From NCBI RefSeq assembly GCF_024497955.1, contig NZ_JANHKP010000010.1, positions 226,904-290,903 on the forward strand: DNA of 64,000 nt. Reading direction: 5' to 3'. Made by a program: the position numbers and the translations under genes. This DNA is from Streptomyces sp. C10-9-1. GTDB lineage: Bacteria; Actinomycetota; Actinomycetes; Streptomycetales; Streptomycetaceae. The notes under the pieces are model-generated. The model saw only the letters and a program-made list of their open reading frames with translations. It was not told the origin of the DNA and did no database searches. Below are positions 44,450 through 54,091 of this stretch, piece by piece. Each line of letters begins with the position of its first letter. Position 1 is the stretch's first letter.

Positions 44450-46963
44450 GTGACCCTCATCGATCAGCTGCCGCCCGACGCCGACCCCGACGCCCTCTAC
44501 GAGGCCTTCTCCACCTGGGCCGAGGACCAGGGCATCACGCTCTATCCGGCTCAGGAGGAGGCGCTGATCGAGGTGGTCTCGGGGGCGAACGTCGTCCTGT
44601 CGACCCCCACCGGTTCCGGGAAGAGCCTGGTCGCCGCGGGTGCGCACTTCGCGGCGCTGGCCCGTGACGAGGTCACCTTCTACACGGCGCCGATCAAGGC
44701 CCTGGTGTCGGAGAAGTTCTTCGACCTGTGCAAGCTGTTCGGCACCGAGAACGTGGGCATGCTGACGGGCGACGCCTCCGTCAACGCGGACGCCCCGGTG
44801 ATCTGCTGCACCGCCGAGGTGCTGGCGTCGATCGCCCTGCGCGACGGCAGGGACGCCGACGTCGGCCAGGTGGTGATGGACGAGTTCCACTTCTATGCGG
44901 AGCAGGACCGGGGCTGGGCGTGGCAGATCCCGCTGCTGGAGCTCCCCCAGGCGCAGTTCGTGCTGATGTCGGCGACGCTCGGCGACGTGTCGATGTTCGA
45001 GAAGGACCTCACGCGGCGCACCGGCCGGGAGACGGCCGTGGTGCGCTCGGCCACCCGTCCGGTCCCGCTGTCCTACGAGTACCGCACCACGCCGATCACC
45101 GAGACGCTGACCGAGCTGCTGGAGACGAAGCAGGCCCCGGTCTACATCGTGCACTTCACCCAGGCGCAGGCGGTGGAGCGTGCGCAGTCGCTGATGAGCA
45201 TCAACATGTGCACGCGGGAGGAGAAGGACCGGATCGCCGAACTGATCGGCAACTTCCGCTTCACCACCAAGTTCGGGCGCAACCTCTCCCGCTACGTGCG
45301 GCACGGCATCGGGGTGCACCACGCGGGGATGCTCCCCAAGTACCGGCGGCTGGTGGAGAAGCTGGCGCAGGCCGGTCTGCTGAAGGTCATCTGCGGCACG
45401 GACACCCTGGGCGTCGGGGTGAACGTGCCCATCCGCACGGTGCTGTTCACGGCGCTGACCAAGTACGACGGCAACCGGGTGCGGGTGCTGCGCTCCCGGG
45501 AGTTCCACCAGATCGCGGGCCGGGCGGGGCGGGCCGGGTTCGACACGGCCGGCTTCGTGGTGGCGCAGGCGCCCGAGCACGTCATCGAGAACGAGAAGGC
45601 GCTCGCCAAGGCCGGCGACGACCCGAAGAAGAAGCGGAAGGTGGTCCGCAAGAAGGCCCCGGAGGGTTTCGTCGCCTGGTCGCAGAACTCCTTCGAGAAG
45701 CTGATCGCCTCCGATCCCGAGCCGCTGACCTCGCGGTTCAAGGTCACCCACGCGATGCTGCTGTCGGTGATCGCCCGCCCGGGGAACGCCTTCGAGGCGA
45801 TGCGCAGGCTGCTGGAGGACAACCACGAGCCGCGCCGGCAGCAGCTGCGGCACATCCGGCGGGCCATCGCGATCTACCGCTCGCTGCTGGACGGCGGGAT
45901 CGTGGAGCGGCTGGACACGCCCGACGCCCAGGGGCGCATCGTGCGGCTGACGGTCGACTTCCAGCAGGACTTCGCCCTCAACCAGGCGCTGTCCACCTTC
46001 GCGCTGGCCGCGTTCGACCTGCTCGACCCGGAGTCGCCCTCGTACGCGCTGGACATGGTGTCCGTGGTGGAGTCGACGCTGGACGACCCGCGGCAGATCC
46101 TGGCGGCGCAGCAGAACAAGGCGCGCGGCGAGGCGGTCGGGGCGATGAAGGCCGAGGGGGTGGAGTACGAGGAGCGCATGGAGCGCCTGCAGGACATCTC
46201 CTACCCGAAGCCGCTGGACGAGCTGCTGTGGCACGCCTACGACACCTACCGGCGCTCGCACCCCTGGGTGGGCGACCATCCGGTGTCGCCGAAGTCCGTG
46301 ATCCGGGACATGTACGAACGGGCGCTGTCGTTCACGGAGTTCACCTCCTTCTACGAGCTGGCCCGCACCGAGGGCATCGTGCTGCGCTACCTGGCGAGCG
46401 CGTACAAGGCGCTGGACCACACGATCCCGGACGACCTGAAGTCGGAGGACCTCCAGGACCTGATCGCCTGGCTGGGCGAGATGGTGCGCCAGGTCGACTC
46501 CAGCCTGCTGGACGAGTGGGAGCAGCTGGCGAATCCGGAGGTGGAGACGGCCGAGGAGGCCCAGGAGAAGGCCGACCAGGTCCGGCCGGTCACGGCGAAC
46601 GCCCGGGCCTTCAGGGTGCTGGTCCGCAACGCCCTGTTCCGCAGGGTGGAGCTGGCGGCGCTGGACCAGGTGGCCGAACTGGGCTCCATGGACGCCGAGT
46701 CCGGCTGGGACGAGGACGCGTGGGCGGGGGCGATGGACGCGTACTGGGAGGAGTACGAGGACCTCGGCACCGGCCCCGACGCCCGGGGGCCGAAGCTGCT
46801 GTCGATCGAGGAGGACCCCGCGCACGGCCTGTGGCGGGTGCGCCAGACCTTCGCCGACCCGGAGGGCGACCACGACTGGGGCATCAGCGCGGAGGTGGAC
46901 CTGGCGGCCTCGGACGAGGAGGGCCGGGCCGTGGTGCGGGTCACCTCCGTCGGGCAGCTCTGA
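44450..46963 (+). CDS. DEAD/DEAH-box RNA helicase (DUF3516 type)
   Basis: An 837-residue helicase. Motif I is STPTGSGKS (Lys58), motif II is MDEFHFY (DEFH), motif III is LMSATLG, motif VI is HQIAGRAGRAGFDT. The C-terminal half is the DUF3516 region found in actinobacterial Ski2-like helicases. Start GTG 44450. The protein is soluble and highly charged. It is conserved in Streptomyces and probably acts in RNA turnover. A strong terminator follows at 46986. Confidence 0.9.
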   Translation: MTLIDQLPPDADPDALYEAFSTWAEDQGITLYPAQEEALIEVVSGANVVLSTPTGSGKSLVAAGAHFAALARDEVTFYTAPIKALVSEKFFDLCKLFGTENVGMLTGDASVNADAPVICCTAEVLASIALRDGRDADVGQVVMDEFHFYAEQDRGWAWQIPLLELPQAQFVLMSATLGDVSMFEKDLTRRTGRETAVVRSATRPVPLSYEYRTTPITETLTELLETKQAPVYIVHFTQAQAVERAQSLMSINMCTREEKDRIAELIGNFRFTTKFGRNLSRYVRHGIGVHHAGMLPKYRRLVEKLAQAGLLKVICGTDTLGVGVNVPIRTVLFTALTKYDGNRVRVLRSREFHQIAGRAGRAGFDTAGFVVAQAPEHVIENEKALAKAGDDPKKKRKVVRKKAPEGFVAWSQNSFEKLIASDPEPLTSRFKVTHAMLLSVIARPGNAFEAMRRLLEDNHEPRRQQLRHIRRAIAIYRSLLDGGIVERLDTPDAQGRIVRLTVDFQQDFALNQALSTFALAAFDLLDPESPSYALDMVSVVESTLDDPRQILAAQQNKARGEAVGAMKAEGVEYEERMERLQDISYPKPLDELLWHAYDTYRRSHPWVGDHPVSPKSVIRDMYERALSFTEFTSFYELARTEGIVLRYLASAYKALDHTIPDDLKSEDLQDLIAWLGEMVRQVDSSLLDEWEQLANPEVETAEEAQEKADQVRPVTANARAFRVLVRNALFRRVELAALDQVAELGSMDAESGWDEDAWAGAMDAYWEEYEDLGTGPDARGPKLLSIEEDPAHGLWRVRQTFADPEGDHDWGISAEVDLAASDEEGRAVVRVTSVGQL

Positions 46964-46985
46964 GCGGCCGTGCCCGCGGTCCGGA

Positions 46986-47031
46986 GGAGCCGGCGGGCCT
47001 CCCCCGGGCCGGGGGGAGGCCCGCCGGCTCC
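46986..47031. terminator. Bidirectional hairpin terminator
   Basis: Long near-perfect arms (about 19 bases each) around a short G/C loop lie between the helicase gene and the convergent end of the SAV_2336-type gene. It probably serves both strands. Confidence 0.8.
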
Positions 47032-47081
47032 GGTTGCGCGTCGGCGTCGGGCGGGGGCACCGGCGGTCACACCGGGTGGGA

Positions 47082-50000
47082 TCAGTCCCTGTCCGGGTCC
47101 GGGGGGTCCACCAGGGCTGCGGCGAGGGCCGTGTAGGCGTCTGCCGTCCCGGGGCGGAGCCGGCCCAGGGCAGGGTCGGGAGCCGAGGTGAGGACGTGGT
47201 CGAACGGGACGAGCACGGGTCTTTGCCGCCGGTCGAGCAGCCGGACCTCGACGGCTCCGTCCGACAGCGGGTGCTGCCCGCCGCCGAGCCGTGTGACGAT
47301 CACCAGCGCGTCGGCCGCAAGCCGCGGGTAGCCCGCCTCGTCGATCTGGGCGAGGCGGGCGGCGGCCGCCTCCAGCGATTCCTCGGTCGCGCTGCAGCAG
47401 ACCAGCACGCGGTCCGTCAACTCCAGAACCGTGTCCGCCGTGCGGTCGATGCGCGGAGGTGCCCAGTCGGTGAGGATCACCGGGTAGTACCGGTCCGCGG
47501 TCGCCATGACGCGGCGGTACTCCTCCGTGTAGGCGGGGCTCGGCACCGTGTGGGTCGGGCTGTGGGCCAGTACCTGAAGTCCGTGCGGCGTCTCGCTGGT
47601 CAGGCGGGTGAAGGCGTCGTAGGAGCTGCCGCCGGGCAGGGCGGCGGCCTCCCTGAGGGTGGCGCGGTTGCGGTGCGCGAGTCGTCTGCTGAGCTCACCG
47701 CGCGCGGGCGCCCCGTCCAGGGCCAGCACGGGTTCGTCGCGCACCGAGGCGAGGACCGATCCCAGCACCATGGTGGTGGTCGTCCGGCCGGCCAGGGGGT
47801 GCGCCCCCACGAGGGTGACGTGGCGGCTGTGGGTGAGCGGTGTCCTGATCCTGTCCAGTCGTTCCGCATGCTCGGTCCGCGAGGCTCCCCATCGTGCCGA
47901 GCGGCGGCCGATGCGCGGTGCCGAACGCCGCTGCGGCCGTGCGGGGCCGGGAACCAGCGCGGACCGGTTCCCGGAGGCGGCCTCGACGGTCCGCGACGGC
48001 CCCGAGCCGCGCACGGCGGGGCCGGCCAGGGCGGAGGCGATCGACACGTAGCGTGCCAGTACCGCGGCGACCTCACTCGCGGAGGGCCGCCGGCCGGGGT
48101 CGTGGTCGACGCACCGGAGGACGAGTTCCCTGAGGGGGGCCCATGTGTCGCCCTGCCAGAGCTCCATGCCGTCCCGGAGGTAGTACGTGGAGCGGTTTCC
48201 CTTGCTGCCGATCGCCCGGAGGAGCTCCCCGAGCGCCTGGATGCTGGACGCCTCGGTGGGCGGAGGGCCTTCGCCGGTGTACTCGCCGTCGACGGAGCAG
48301 TCCAGGAGGCCCGTGAGCATGACCGAGCGGTCGAGAACGACGATCGATTCGGGTGACAGGTCGGCGGGGTGCAGGCCCTGCAGGTGGCACAGGCTCACGG
48401 CCCCTGCCAGATGCCAGGCGAGCGTGATGCTGGTGAGCACGTCGAGCGGCGGCCGCGCACCGGCCGAGGAGAAGGGAAGCACGTCGGCGAGGCGTACGAG
48501 TCCCGCCCGGCGCCGTTTCGGACCCGCGGCGAGCTCGCTCGCCGTCCAGGCCGGATGGCCCGACAGGTCGTGCCCCAGGAGCCTCGGAGCGTAGCGGCCG
48601 TCCATGCGCTCCAGGGCCTCGGCCTCCGTGGCGAGAAGCCGAACGAGAGAGGTGGGCATGTCGGGCCGGACGACTCGTACGGCGGCCTCGCCGCCGGCGC
48701 CGTCCTTGCCGAGGTAGACGACGGTGCGCCGCCCCACCCGGCGCTTCGTGAGCCGGTAGGGACCGATGCGCGCGGGGTCGCGCGGGGTGAGGGGCGCCCA
48801 CGTTCCCACCGGCGTGCGCTCGTCGTGTGCGGTCTCCTCCGGCAGTGGCACGGCCGGTCTGAGCGAGACGCCGAGCCGGGCGAGCAGACGGCGCTCGACC
48901 ACACTGAAGGACCGGAACGCCTCCGGGATGTCGTCACCGCCGTCGGGGTGGACGAGCCATGCGGGGAAGTCCGGGGAGTGTCCCGCGAGTTGCTCCAGGC
49001 GTCGGCCGATGTTGCGTCCCGTGCGGAGGAGTTCGTCACTCGGAACGGCGTCGAGCAGCGCTCCCTTCACCTCCTCCGGAAAGTCGAACACCTGGTGCTG
49101 GGGCGGCAGGGGACCCGGCACCGGCGCCGGATGGAGGCGCAGCATGCCGCCGAGGAAGACCTCTGCCAGGTGCGCGGTCCCCGCGGGCCACGGCACCGCC
49201 GCCAGAACCAGGCGCATCACCGGAACCGAGACGGGCGAGACGGCGGCGACATGGGCGGCGAGGCGGTAGGCCTCCGGGGTCGCGGCGTCGCGGAACTGCT
49301 GCAGTCGGCGTGCCGGCGGGGCGCCCGGGGTCCCGCCGCGAGGTCTGGTGAGCAGCGGCAGTTCGAGAGTGGTCCCCGGGGATCCGACGAGGTCGGCCCA
49401 GTCCCGGAGGGAGCGGGCCGTCGGTTCGAGCACGGGGACGGGGATCCCGGTGAAGTCCGCGACACCGGGCGGCAGCACCCGGTCCGTCACCGTCCAGGAC
49501 GCGCCTGCGCTTCCCCTGCGGCGCGTGGTGACCTGCCAGCGGTCGGCCTGGATTCCGGAGCCCTCCCAGAGAGAGGCCGGGAGGGCGTGCACGATCGAGA
49601 CCGGCCCGCTGGCGGACCAGGTCCGCAGCACGTCGTGCATGGCGCCCGTGCGCCACGCGGTGCCCATGCCGTCGCTGACCACGAGGATGAGGGTCTGACC
49701 GGAGGGATCGGTGAGTACCGACGGCGACATCGTCGTGGAGCAGGGGTCGAACGGCTGTCCACGCAGAGTGGGGGAGGCTCGGCGGCTGTCCAGACCGTGG
49801 ACGCGGACCGAGCGGAAGGCCCCGAGCCTCTGCACCAGGGTGCGCAGCTCGGCGACGAGCCGGTGCCAGAGCAGCATCGACAGACCGTCGTCGACGAGCA
49901 GGACGAGGTGAAGCCACCGTTCACGTGCGGGGCGGGTGACGACGTCCGGCAGTCCCGTTTCGGCGAGCGCGGCCGCGGTGGCGGCCTCGTCGACCTCGTG

Positions 50001-50456
50001 GCGCCGCACGCTGGGGCGCCGCTGCTTCAGCGGGCGCAGCGCGCGGCCGATGAGCAGTTCGTCGCGGAGTGCCTTGTCCTCGGGAACACGCAGGGGCAGG
50101 GCGCGCTTCTCCCTCGCACGGTCGCCCATGACGCCCACCGTGTCGGGCCGGGGCGGAGCCGAGCGCTGCGCGGCCGCATGCAGTTCGGGGCTGTCCTCGG
50201 CGACGGGCAGGTCACCGAGGGGATCGGTGTGTCCGGCCGGCGCGTCGGGCACGGGGCTGCGGACCTCGGGCACCGGGCGTGGCGCGGGCCCCGGACCGGG
50301 ATCCGGTCCGTCCTGCCGCAGGCGCCCGCCGGGCGGGAGCCTTCCGGCGAGCCACAGGACGTCGAGCAGTTCCTGGGGATCGAGCTCCCGGCCGGCTCCG
50401 CGCAGGACCCGCAGGACCTCACGGAGCCGGTCGTCCAGCGTGTCGTGCACCCTCAC
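47082..50456 (-). CDS. SAV_2336-type vWA-like protein fused to pseudokinase and MinD-like ATPase
   Basis: A 1124-residue protein, last gene of the operon. The N-terminal 150 residues hold a Pro-rich linker. Residues about 155-420 form a SAV_2336/vWA-like domain (LHLVLLVDDGLSMLLWHRLV, then ILVVSDGMGTAW). Residues about 560-820 resemble a Ser/Thr kinase (IGPYRLTKRRVGRRTVVYLG) but the beta-3 lysine is Arg (AAVRVVRP), HRD becomes HPADLSPES and DFG becomes LLDCS, so it is probably inactive. Residues about 870-1110 are MinD/ParA-like (LVGAHPLAGRTTTTMVLGSV) with a modified P-loop that has R in place of K. It overlaps the MoxR gene by 4 bases. Confidence 0.8.
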   Translation of the reverse strand: MRVHDTLDDRLREVLRVLRGAGRELDPQELLDVLWLAGRLPPGGRLRQDGPDPGPGPAPRPVPEVRSPVPDAPAGHTDPLGDLPVAEDSPELHAAAQRSAPPRPDTVGVMGDRAREKRALPLRVPEDKALRDELLIGRALRPLKQRRPSVRRHEVDEAATAAALAETGLPDVVTRPARERWLHLVLLVDDGLSMLLWHRLVAELRTLVQRLGAFRSVRVHGLDSRRASPTLRGQPFDPCSTTMSPSVLTDPSGQTLILVVSDGMGTAWRTGAMHDVLRTWSASGPVSIVHALPASLWEGSGIQADRWQVTTRRRGSAGASWTVTDRVLPPGVADFTGIPVPVLEPTARSLRDWADLVGSPGTTLELPLLTRPRGGTPGAPPARRLQQFRDAATPEAYRLAAHVAAVSPVSVPVMRLVLAAVPWPAGTAHLAEVFLGGMLRLHPAPVPGPLPPQHQVFDFPEEVKGALLDAVPSDELLRTGRNIGRRLEQLAGHSPDFPAWLVHPDGGDDIPEAFRSFSVVERRLLARLGVSLRPAVPLPEETAHDERTPVGTWAPLTPRDPARIGPYRLTKRRVGRRTVVYLGKDGAGGEAAVRVVRPDMPTSLVRLLATEAEALERMDGRYAPRLLGHDLSGHPAWTASELAAGPKRRRAGLVRLADVLPFSSAGARPPLDVLTSITLAWHLAGAVSLCHLQGLHPADLSPESIVVLDRSVMLTGLLDCSVDGEYTGEGPPPTEASSIQALGELLRAIGSKGNRSTYYLRDGMELWQGDTWAPLRELVLRCVDHDPGRRPSASEVAAVLARYVSIASALAGPAVRGSGPSRTVEAASGNRSALVPGPARPQRRSAPRIGRRSARWGASRTEHAERLDRIRTPLTHSRHVTLVGAHPLAGRTTTTMVLGSVLASVRDEPVLALDGAPARGELSRRLAHRNRATLREAAALPGGSSYDAFTRLTSETPHGLQVLAHSPTHTVPSPAYTEEYRRVMATADRYYPVILTDWAPPRIDRTADTVLELTDRVLVCCSATEESLEAAAARLAQIDEAGYPRLAADALVIVTRLGGGQHPLSDGAVEVRLLDRRQRPVLVPFDHVLTSAPDPALGRLRPGTADAYTALAAALVDPPDPDRD

Positions 50457-51409
50457 ACGCTGCCCGTCAGCTGGTGCAGGACGGCGTCGAGCAGGCCGTC
50501 GGCGTCCAGGTCCACGCCTCCGGTCCGGAGGAAGACGGCGTTCAGCAGCTGGTCCGTGGCCAGCTCCCCGGGGGCGCGCCTGCGCAGGAAGGCATGAAGG
50601 AGGTCGTCGACGTCCGCGAGTGCCTCGTCACCGAGGTGTGCGGCCACGATCTCCCGCAGCCGCTCCTCGTCGGGGACGGGCAGCTCAAGGCGAATGCACC
50701 GGCGGAGGAAGGCAGGCGGGAAGTCGCGTTCGCCGTTGCTGGTGATGACCACGACCGGGAACTCGGTGCACTGGACACGGCCTCGCTCCACCGGCACCGT
50801 GTCGTCCCCGTCGGCGGTGAGCACGTGCACCACCGCGGATTCCTCAGGAAGCCGGATGAGTTCCGGAATCTCGAACACGCCCTCCTCGAAGACGGTCAGC
50901 AGGTCGTTGGGCAGGTCGACGTCGCCCTTGTCCATCTCGTCCACGAGGAGCGCACGCGGCACACCGCGCGGCACGAGGGCGGTTCCCAGCGGGCCGAGTC
51001 TGACGAACTCGCCGATGGACGGCTCGTCGCCGCCCCGGTCGCGGGTGAGGGTCGTCTCCCGCAGACGCCCGATGGCGTCGTACTGGTAGAGCGCGTCCTG
51101 TACCCCGGAGCGGCTGTTCACCGGCCACCGCAGCAGCGGCCCCAGGTCGAGTTCGTGGGCGACGGCGCGGGCGAGCGAGGACTTCCCCGTCCCGGCGGGC
51201 CCGGTGACCAGCAGCGGCCGACGCAGGTGCAGGGCGGCGTTCACGACGTCGGTGTGACGGGGGGAGATCAGGTAGGGCAGAGGGGCGGCGGGCCGGTCGG
51301 GCGCGGGCGGGCGGAAGCGGCGCCACGGCGGGGCGGGGGGCATGGCGACCGTGCGGCGGACCCCGTCGCCTCGGAAGATGCGCCAGTCTGCTCGGGGCGT
51401 TGCGGTCAT
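50453..51409 (-). CDS. MoxR-type AAA+ ATPase of VMAP system
   Basis: A 318-residue AAA+ ATPase. Walker A is TGPAGTGKSSLARAV (Lys76), Walker B is ALLVDEMDKGD, sensor 1 is VVITSNGERDFPPAFLRRC, typical of MoxR. A short Pro-rich N-terminus precedes the core and the lid follows to the end. The start is ATG 51409, with ATGA overlap to the protease gene; the far longer upstream frame is antisense-like shadow. MoxR ATPases work with vWA proteins as chaperone-like remodelers, here with the SAV_2336-type partner downstream. Confidence 0.88.
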   Translation of the reverse strand: MTATPRADWRIFRGDGVRRTVAMPPAPPWRRFRPPAPDRPAAPLPYLISPRHTDVVNAALHLRRPLLVTGPAGTGKSSLARAVAHELDLGPLLRWPVNSRSGVQDALYQYDAIGRLRETTLTRDRGGDEPSIGEFVRLGPLGTALVPRGVPRALLVDEMDKGDVDLPNDLLTVFEEGVFEIPELIRLPEESAVVHVLTADGDDTVPVERGRVQCTEFPVVVITSNGERDFPPAFLRRCIRLELPVPDEERLREIVAAHLGDEALADVDDLLHAFLRRRAPGELATDQLLNAVFLRTGGVDLDADGLLDAVLHQLTGSV

Positions 51410-53568
51410 GGGCTCTCCTGCGGCTCGGACAGATGCAGCTGCGGTACCGGCCGATCGGCGTCGGCCCAGGCCAGCACGGGCCGCCCGGGGTAGTCGCCGG
51501 GCCGGTGGACGGTCTTGGCCCGGTAGGACCGGACTCCTTCGGGTAGTTCGCGGGTGGTCACGGCGGCCATGTGGTCGACTGCGTGGGACTCGTCGCCGCG
51601 GTCCCACACCACGACGGGGACGCCGACGGCAAGGCACACCTCGACGATTCCGTCCCTCAGGTGCTCGGCGGCGTCCACGGCCACCCGCACGGCGTCCTGG
51701 TGGTCCATGAGGGTTCCGTAGATCTGCCGCGGTCCCACCGCAGCGCCCGAGAAGCGCAGGGAGGCCCCCGTGTCCAGCTGCCGCCACCGCCTGCGCCATT
51801 CGGGAAGGAACCGCTCGTTGCGACGGAGGAGTTCCGGGCAGTTGACCACGAGCGGGTACTCCGCACCCAGCACTCCGGGGACGACGTCGTCCGGACCCCA
51901 GCTCTCCCATTCGTCGATGGGAAGGTTCAGCCCGCTCCGGTCGACGACGGCCTCCACCAGCGGGCGCCGTTCTTCCGACGACAGGCGGGGGAACGACTCC
52001 AGGACGTGCAGCAGGGCGCGGGCAGCCTCGCCGCCGGTGTGGTCGCGGTCCGTCTCCGTGGTCACCTGGCGGGGCCCTGTCCCCTCGTCGCACCAGATGC
52101 GCAGCCGGTAGCGGTCCGGCGACCCGCCGCGCGTGATGTGGACGAGCAGCCGGGGAGGGCCGCCGGCGGCGGCAAGGGTCCCTGCCCACTCGTCAGCGTC
52201 GAAACGCCGCTCGGCGAGGGCCGATCGCGGGATGCCGAGCCGCTGGGCGACGCCGTCGCACCACAGCCGGAGCACTGCCCTGCGGTCCTCGGGGCAGAGC
52301 ACGGCGAGGTACTCCATCACACGCAGCAGTCCCGGGACCCGGGTGGACGCGCCCTGCGCACGGCTGTCGCCGGAGAGCCGTTCGAGTCCGTCGACGACCT
52401 CGGCAACGGCGGCGGGGCCGGACGGCTCCACGGGGTAGTCGGCTGCCAGCGGCAGGGCCGCCCGGGCCGCCTCCGGCAGTCGTGCGCCCACGGAGCCCGG
52501 CAGCTGGCCCAGGATCTCGACCAGCCTGCCGTGCTCCCGCGACGACAGCAGCCGCGGCACCGGGGACATGCGGCCGATCGCAAGCAGCTGCTGGACGGCG
52601 GAGGGGTCCTTCAACCGCAGGACCTCCGTCAGCGCGGGCAGGGCACGCGGCTCGGTGACGAGAAGGCGGGCGAACTCCTCAGGGGTCGGGGCGGACCCGT
52701 CGTCGGGGTGGCGCAGGAGGCACCGCGCGGCAACGAGCCGTCCGAGGTCTCCGCGCAGTGCCGCGGAGGGGACGATGCCGTGGATGGTCTCCGCGAACAG
52801 GGCGAACGCCGGATCGTCGGGCGGGGCCTCGTCATCGACCAGTCCCACCGCGCCCACGGATGCCAGCTCCCGGCGTATCCGCTGCCAGGGGATGGCCCAG
52901 CTCCTGCGCGCCACGTGCTGGGAGCTGTACGGCAGCGGCTGTCCGGTGACGGGGTCGTACGGGGGCATCGTGTGCGCGGCCACGAGCCCGACGACCTCGT
53001 CCCCCAGCACCGACCACAGCGCCCCACCGCTGAAGGCGGGACCGATGGACATGCCGGTCGGCTCGCCGTCCACGTACCCGACGGACGCGTCGCACGTCTT
53101 GACCCGGACGTCGGCGAAGGAGCCCGGTCTTCCGCTGCTGCTCCAGGCCCTCAGGTTCTGGCCCGGCCGCATCGGCGCCCAGCGGGCCCGGGGCATGCGT
53201 CCTTCGGACTCCGTGGGGAAGGCGAGCACCGCGAGGTCGCCGTGCCACACCCGGTCCTCTCGTTCACGCACCGGCAGCGTCCCGTCGAGGCGGCGGGGCG
53301 GGATCCAGTGCGTGACCTCGGCCGCGGCCTCACGCGTCCCCTCCCGGCCCCGGTAGTCGATGCGCAGCGTTGCCTCGCCCGGCGGGGCGGGCGCGAACAC
53401 GGGTCGGCCGAGTGCGTCGTTGACCACGTGGGCGCACGTCAGCACGGTTCCGGGAGCGACGAGCACACCCGCGCCGGCGGTCACGGGCTCGCCCACCCGT
53501 CGCACCGCCACCGCGAGGCGGCCGTCGTCATCGGCTTCCGGTCCGGCGCCGCCGAGGAACCACCCCAC
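51406..53568 (-). CDS. Trypsin-like protease with VMAP C-terminal region
   Basis: A 720-residue protein without signal peptide. The N-terminal trypsin fold (about 1-225) has the triad His47 (LTCAHVV), Asp111 (GDLAVLAF) and Ser180 (AFSGGALW). A helical middle region (about 240-440) follows, then a C-terminal domain (about 440-720) matching the vWA-MoxR-associated protein layout. It should act in the cytosol as effector or switch, kept in check by the MoxR-vWA partners. The gap to the preceding Trypco1 gene is 3 bases. Confidence 0.85.
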   Translation of the reverse strand: MGWFLGGAGPEADDDGRLAVAVRRVGEPVTAGAGVLVAPGTVLTCAHVVNDALGRPVFAPAPPGEATLRIDYRGREGTREAAAEVTHWIPPRRLDGTLPVREREDRVWHGDLAVLAFPTESEGRMPRARWAPMRPGQNLRAWSSSGRPGSFADVRVKTCDASVGYVDGEPTGMSIGPAFSGGALWSVLGDEVVGLVAAHTMPPYDPVTGQPLPYSSQHVARRSWAIPWQRIRRELASVGAVGLVDDEAPPDDPAFALFAETIHGIVPSAALRGDLGRLVAARCLLRHPDDGSAPTPEEFARLLVTEPRALPALTEVLRLKDPSAVQQLLAIGRMSPVPRLLSSREHGRLVEILGQLPGSVGARLPEAARAALPLAADYPVEPSGPAAVAEVVDGLERLSGDSRAQGASTRVPGLLRVMEYLAVLCPEDRRAVLRLWCDGVAQRLGIPRSALAERRFDADEWAGTLAAAGGPPRLLVHITRGGSPDRYRLRIWCDEGTGPRQVTTETDRDHTGGEAARALLHVLESFPRLSSEERRPLVEAVVDRSGLNLPIDEWESWGPDDVVPGVLGAEYPLVVNCPELLRRNERFLPEWRRRWRQLDTGASLRFSGAAVGPRQIYGTLMDHQDAVRVAVDAAEHLRDGIVEVCLAVGVPVVVWDRGDESHAVDHMAAVTTRELPEGVRSYRAKTVHRPGDYPGRPVLAWADADRPVPQLHLSEPQESP

Positions 53569-53571
53569 GTC

Positions 53572-53970
53572 TCAGTCCGTGCGGGGCTGCGGGTGCCACG
53601 TCGCGGACACTTCGATGTGGGCCTGGCCACTGCCACCGATGATGCCCAGCTTGAGGTCCTGGCCGACCTGGACGCCGAAGGAGACGTTGATCTCCTGCGG
53701 AGGGCTCGGTGACGCCGTCACCGCGTCGTGCACCTCCTGGAGCACCGCGCCGAGTGGCCGAAGCGCGCGCCTGAGGGAGTCGATCGCGAACGACGGGCTT
53801 CCGTCACCGCGCGCCACGGGCACGGTCGGCCCCATGCCGTCGGGGTCGTGGCCCCCCGGTGGTGCGGAGGGCGGAGCCGCGGTCGGCGCGTGGGCGGCGT
53901 CCGTCCCGGGAGTGAGGACGAAGCGGACGGCCGTTCCGTCCGCGAGCTGCACTTCACTGTATGTGGACAC
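53572..53970 (-). CDS. CU044_2847 family protein (Trypco1 domain)
   Basis: A 132-residue protein. The N-terminal strand TYSEVQLADGTAVRFVL, an Ala/Pro-rich loop, and the C-terminal part (DSLRRALRPLGAVLQEVHDA; INVSFGVQVGQDLKLGII) match the Trypco1 (trypsin-co-occurring) type domain of CU044_2847 proteins. First gene of the operon; translated just before the protease. Such proteins are thought to couple to the protease as adaptors. Its start faces the glutathione peroxidase gene across a 121-base divergent promoter region. Confidence 0.8.
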   Translation of the reverse strand: MSTYSEVQLADGTAVRFVLTPGTDAAHAPTAAPPSAPPGGHDPDGMGPTVPVARGDGSPSFAIDSLRRALRPLGAVLQEVHDAVTASPSPPQEINVSFGVQVGQDLKLGIIGGSGQAHIEVSATWHPQPRTD

Positions 53971-54091
53971 ACCAGTATTCTGCCGATCAAGTCCCGTCGG
54001 ACTCAGCAGTTACAGGAATTCGAACAGCCTCGCTCCCGCCGGGACGGCCGGGAACAGGATGAGTCCGTACCGACCGCACCGAGGAGTCCCC

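Noticed and set aside
41603..46873. Very long stop-free antisense frame opposite the ABC exporter and helicase genes
   Set aside because: High GC removes stop codons from the opposite frame. The translation is Arg/Gly/His-rich without domains, whereas the plus-strand genes show complete motifs.
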